Shown piece after piece: positions 62,491-64,000 of a DNA stretch of 64,000 nt; position 1 is the stretch's first letter; each line of letters opens with the position of its first letter. Source of the stretch: Streptomyces sp. NBC_00442 (GTDB taxonomy: Bacteria; Actinomycetota; Actinomycetes; Streptomycetales; Streptomycetaceae); assembly GCF_036014195.1 (NCBI RefSeq), contig NZ_CP107918.1, positions 4,774,001 through 4,838,000 on the forward strand, written 5' to 3'. The notes beneath the pieces are model-generated. The model was not told the DNA's origin. It worked only from the letters and a program-made list of their open reading frames with translations, and ran no database searches. Made by a program: the position numbers and the translations under genes.

Positions 62491-63885
62491 ATGGAGCCCC
62501 CTGGGGAGGACGTCAGGGAGGACGCCAGGCGAACGGTGGAGCGAATGGAACGTAGGGGAACGGGGCCCGAGCGGCCGACCGAGGTGGATGCGGGGGCCGG
62601 GGCGACCCGCTCGTCGTCGTCCCCCTTCGCGTACACCGCCGCGGACGAGGAGAAGCGCCGCGGCGTGCGCCGCATGAAGGCCACGGCGACGGGCCTGCTG
62701 ATCCTGGTCGCGGTGGTCTTCGCCCTCGCGACCTGGGCGGACCGTACGGGGGCGGGCGCCTGGGCGGGCTATGTCGCGGCGGCGGCCGAGGCGGGCATGG
62801 TGGGTGCGCTGGCCGACTGGTTCGCGGTCACGGCCCTGTTCCGCCGCCCGCTGGGCCTGCCCATCCCGCACACGGCGATCATCCAGAACAAGAAGGACCA
62901 GTTCGGCGCCTCGCTCGGCACGTTCGTCGGCGAGAACTTCCTGTCCGCCGCGGTGGTGCGCACCCGGCTGCACGCGCTCGGCATCGGACGCCGCCTCGGC
63001 ACCTGGCTCGCGGAGCCCGAACACGCGGACAGGGTCACCTCGGAGCTGGCCACGGCGTTGCGCGGCGCCCTGACGGTGCTCAGGGACGCCGACGTCCAGG
63101 CGGTGGTGGGTGAGGCCATCACCCGCAGGGCCGACGCGGCGGAGATCGCGCCGGGTCTGGGTAAGACGCTGGAGCGCATCGTCGCCGACGGCAGCCACCG
63201 CAAGGCCGTGGACCTGGTGTGCGTACGGGCCCACGACTGGCTCGTGCTGCACGGGGACTCGGTGATGGACGCGGTGCAGGGCGGCGCCCCCGGCTGGACC
63301 CCGCGCTTCGTGGACCGCAAGGTGGGCGAGCGCGTCTACAAGGAGCTGCTGCGCTTCGTGACGGAGATGCGCGACATGCCGGCGCATCCGGCGCGCGGCG
63401 CGCTCGACCGCTTCCTGGCGGACTTCGCGACCGACCTCCAGTCGGACACGGAGACCCGGAGCAGGGTGGAGCGCTACAAGTCGGAGGTCCTGGCACGCCC
63501 CGAGGTGCAGGACATCATCGCCTCGGCGTGGTCCTCCGTCCGCTCGATGATCATCGCCGCGGCGGAGGACGACCACAGCGAACTGCGCCTGCGCGCGCGG
63601 GAGTCCCTCCTCTCCCTGGGCACCCGCCTGACCACGGACCCACGCCTGCAGGACAAGCTGGACGGCTGGCTGGAGGACGCGGCGGCGTACGTGGTGTCGA
63701 CGTACCGCGCGGAGATCACGTCCCTGATCACGGACACGGTGGCGTCGTGGGACGCGAACGACACGTCCCGCAAAATCGAGGCGAACATCGGCCGCGACCT
63801 GCAGTTCATCCGCATCAACGGCACGGTGGTGGGGGCGTTGGCGGGGTTGCTGATCTATACGGTGTCGCACGGGCTGGGCGGGTAG
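62491..63885 (+). CDS. DUF445 family membrane protein
   Basis: The 464-residue protein has a membrane helix (GLLILVAVVFALATWA), the DUF445 core motif AEAGMVGALADWFAVTALFRRPLG-like region (split here as GMVGALADWFAVTALF), PHTAIIQNKKDQFGASLGTF, long helical segments, and a C-terminal membrane helix (GTVVGALAGLLIYTVSH). ATG 62491 (MEPPGEDVRED) is used; ATG 62545, with GGAG at good spacing, is an alternative that loses 18 residues. Its function is unknown. Confidence 0.88.
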   Translation: MEPPGEDVREDARRTVERMERRGTGPERPTEVDAGAGATRSSSSPFAYTAADEEKRRGVRRMKATATGLLILVAVVFALATWADRTGAGAWAGYVAAAAEAGMVGALADWFAVTALFRRPLGLPIPHTAIIQNKKDQFGASLGTFVGENFLSAAVVRTRLHALGIGRRLGTWLAEPEHADRVTSELATALRGALTVLRDADVQAVVGEAITRRADAAEIAPGLGKTLERIVADGSHRKAVDLVCVRAHDWLVLHGDSVMDAVQGGAPGWTPRFVDRKVGERVYKELLRFVTEMRDMPAHPARGALDRFLADFATDLQSDTETRSRVERYKSEVLARPEVQDIIASAWSSVRSMIIAAAEDDHSELRLRARESLLSLGTRLTTDPRLQDKLDGWLEDAAAYVVSTYRAEITSLITDTVASWDANDTSRKIEANIGRDLQFIRINGTVVGALAGLLIYTVSHGLGG

Positions 63886-64000
63886 GGCTCCGCCGGGCGG
63901 GGCTCTGCCGAGCGGGGCTCGGGGGTTCTGCACGGCGGGGCTCGACCGTGCGGGGGGAGCCGGGCGGGGCTCGGGGGTTCGACCGTGCGGGGGGAGCCGG
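63886..64000. repeat. Tandem GC-rich repeats after DUF445 gene, continuing past the window
   Basis: CGACCGTGCGGGGGGAGCCGG occurs at 63943-63963 and 63980-64000, and GCGGGGCTCGGGGGTT at about 63912 and 63964. The array reaches the window edge, so its full size is unknown. Confidence 0.8.

Overview
The window is chromosomal DNA from a Streptomyces or very close relative. Base composition is very GC-rich with strong third-position G/C, GTG starts are common, many stop/start codons overlap by 1-4 bases (GTGA, ATGA, TGATG), and lineage-marker genes are present: an SsgA-like sporulation protein, paired N-acetylglucosamine PTS permeases with DasR-type dre sites, DUF2017 after ClpS, DUF1707, DUF3618 and DUF2510/RDD proteins. 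The gene order also agrees with my memory of the Streptomyces core chromosome (the SCO2900-SCO2946 stretch of S. coelicolor, in reverse order); I could not check this by alignment. I see no prophage, integrase, transposase, CRISPR array or biosynthetic gene cluster.

Layout. 1-5.7 kb: a sugar ABC importer (5'-truncated binding lipoprotein plus two permeases, no ATPase), an intergenic repeat cluster, and a GH20 beta-N-acetylhexosaminidase. 6-11 kb: a three-gene xanthine-dehydrogenase-type operon whose Fe-S subunit has an unusual disordered N-terminal extension of about 375 residues. 11-16 kb: a frameshifted small gene running into an antisense tRNA-Cys, an MFS transporter, a second repeat cluster in inverted orientation, and an SF2 helicase. 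16-25 kb: IclR regulator, Lon-like secreted protease, an ArsR-small protein-MFS operon with a visible operator, Lrp/AsnC divergent from hppD, a TPR protein and a GlcD-type flavoprotein. 25-33 kb: SsgA-like protein, a PIG-V-like membrane mannosyltransferase, two RDD membrane proteins and a secreted M6 metalloprotease. 33-38 kb: NAD salvage (nicotinamidase, nicotinate phosphoribosyltransferase), clpS, DUF2017, an amino acid permease. 38-43.5 kb: a Mec+-type JAMM protease, a cobalamin riboswitch with a complete B12-type ABC importer, then a Cys-containing leader peptide, a CysO-like sulfur carrier and CysM. 43.6-54 kb: PemK-like membrane protein, MBL hydrolase, nagE1/nagE2/nagF PTS genes, RNase PH, lipoprotein, RdgB, tRNA-Leu, two tandem HNH endonucleases, a Bcp peroxiredoxin, a GroES-like protein, and a guanidine-III riboswitch with a Gdx/SugE exporter. 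54-64 kb: epoxide hydrolase, class A PBP, an ABC-2 export operon, DUF1707 and DUF445 proteins.

Functional links. GlcNAc/chitin use is represented three times (sugar ABC importer, hexosaminidase, PTS permeases under DasR-like sites). Cysteine synthesis by the sulfur-carrier route is complete: JAMM protease, carrier and synthase, with a leader peptide that could sense cysteine. Two small-molecule riboswitches sit directly before cognate transporters.

The least explained material is non-coding or low-complexity: two inverted clusters of 56-64-bp-period repeats about 10 kb apart, several GC-rich microsatellites that encode protein tails and linkers, a 21-bp perfect palindrome, and candidate operators. 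These, with the cysteine leader/sulfur-carrier module and the paired HNH genes, are the best places for a second look.
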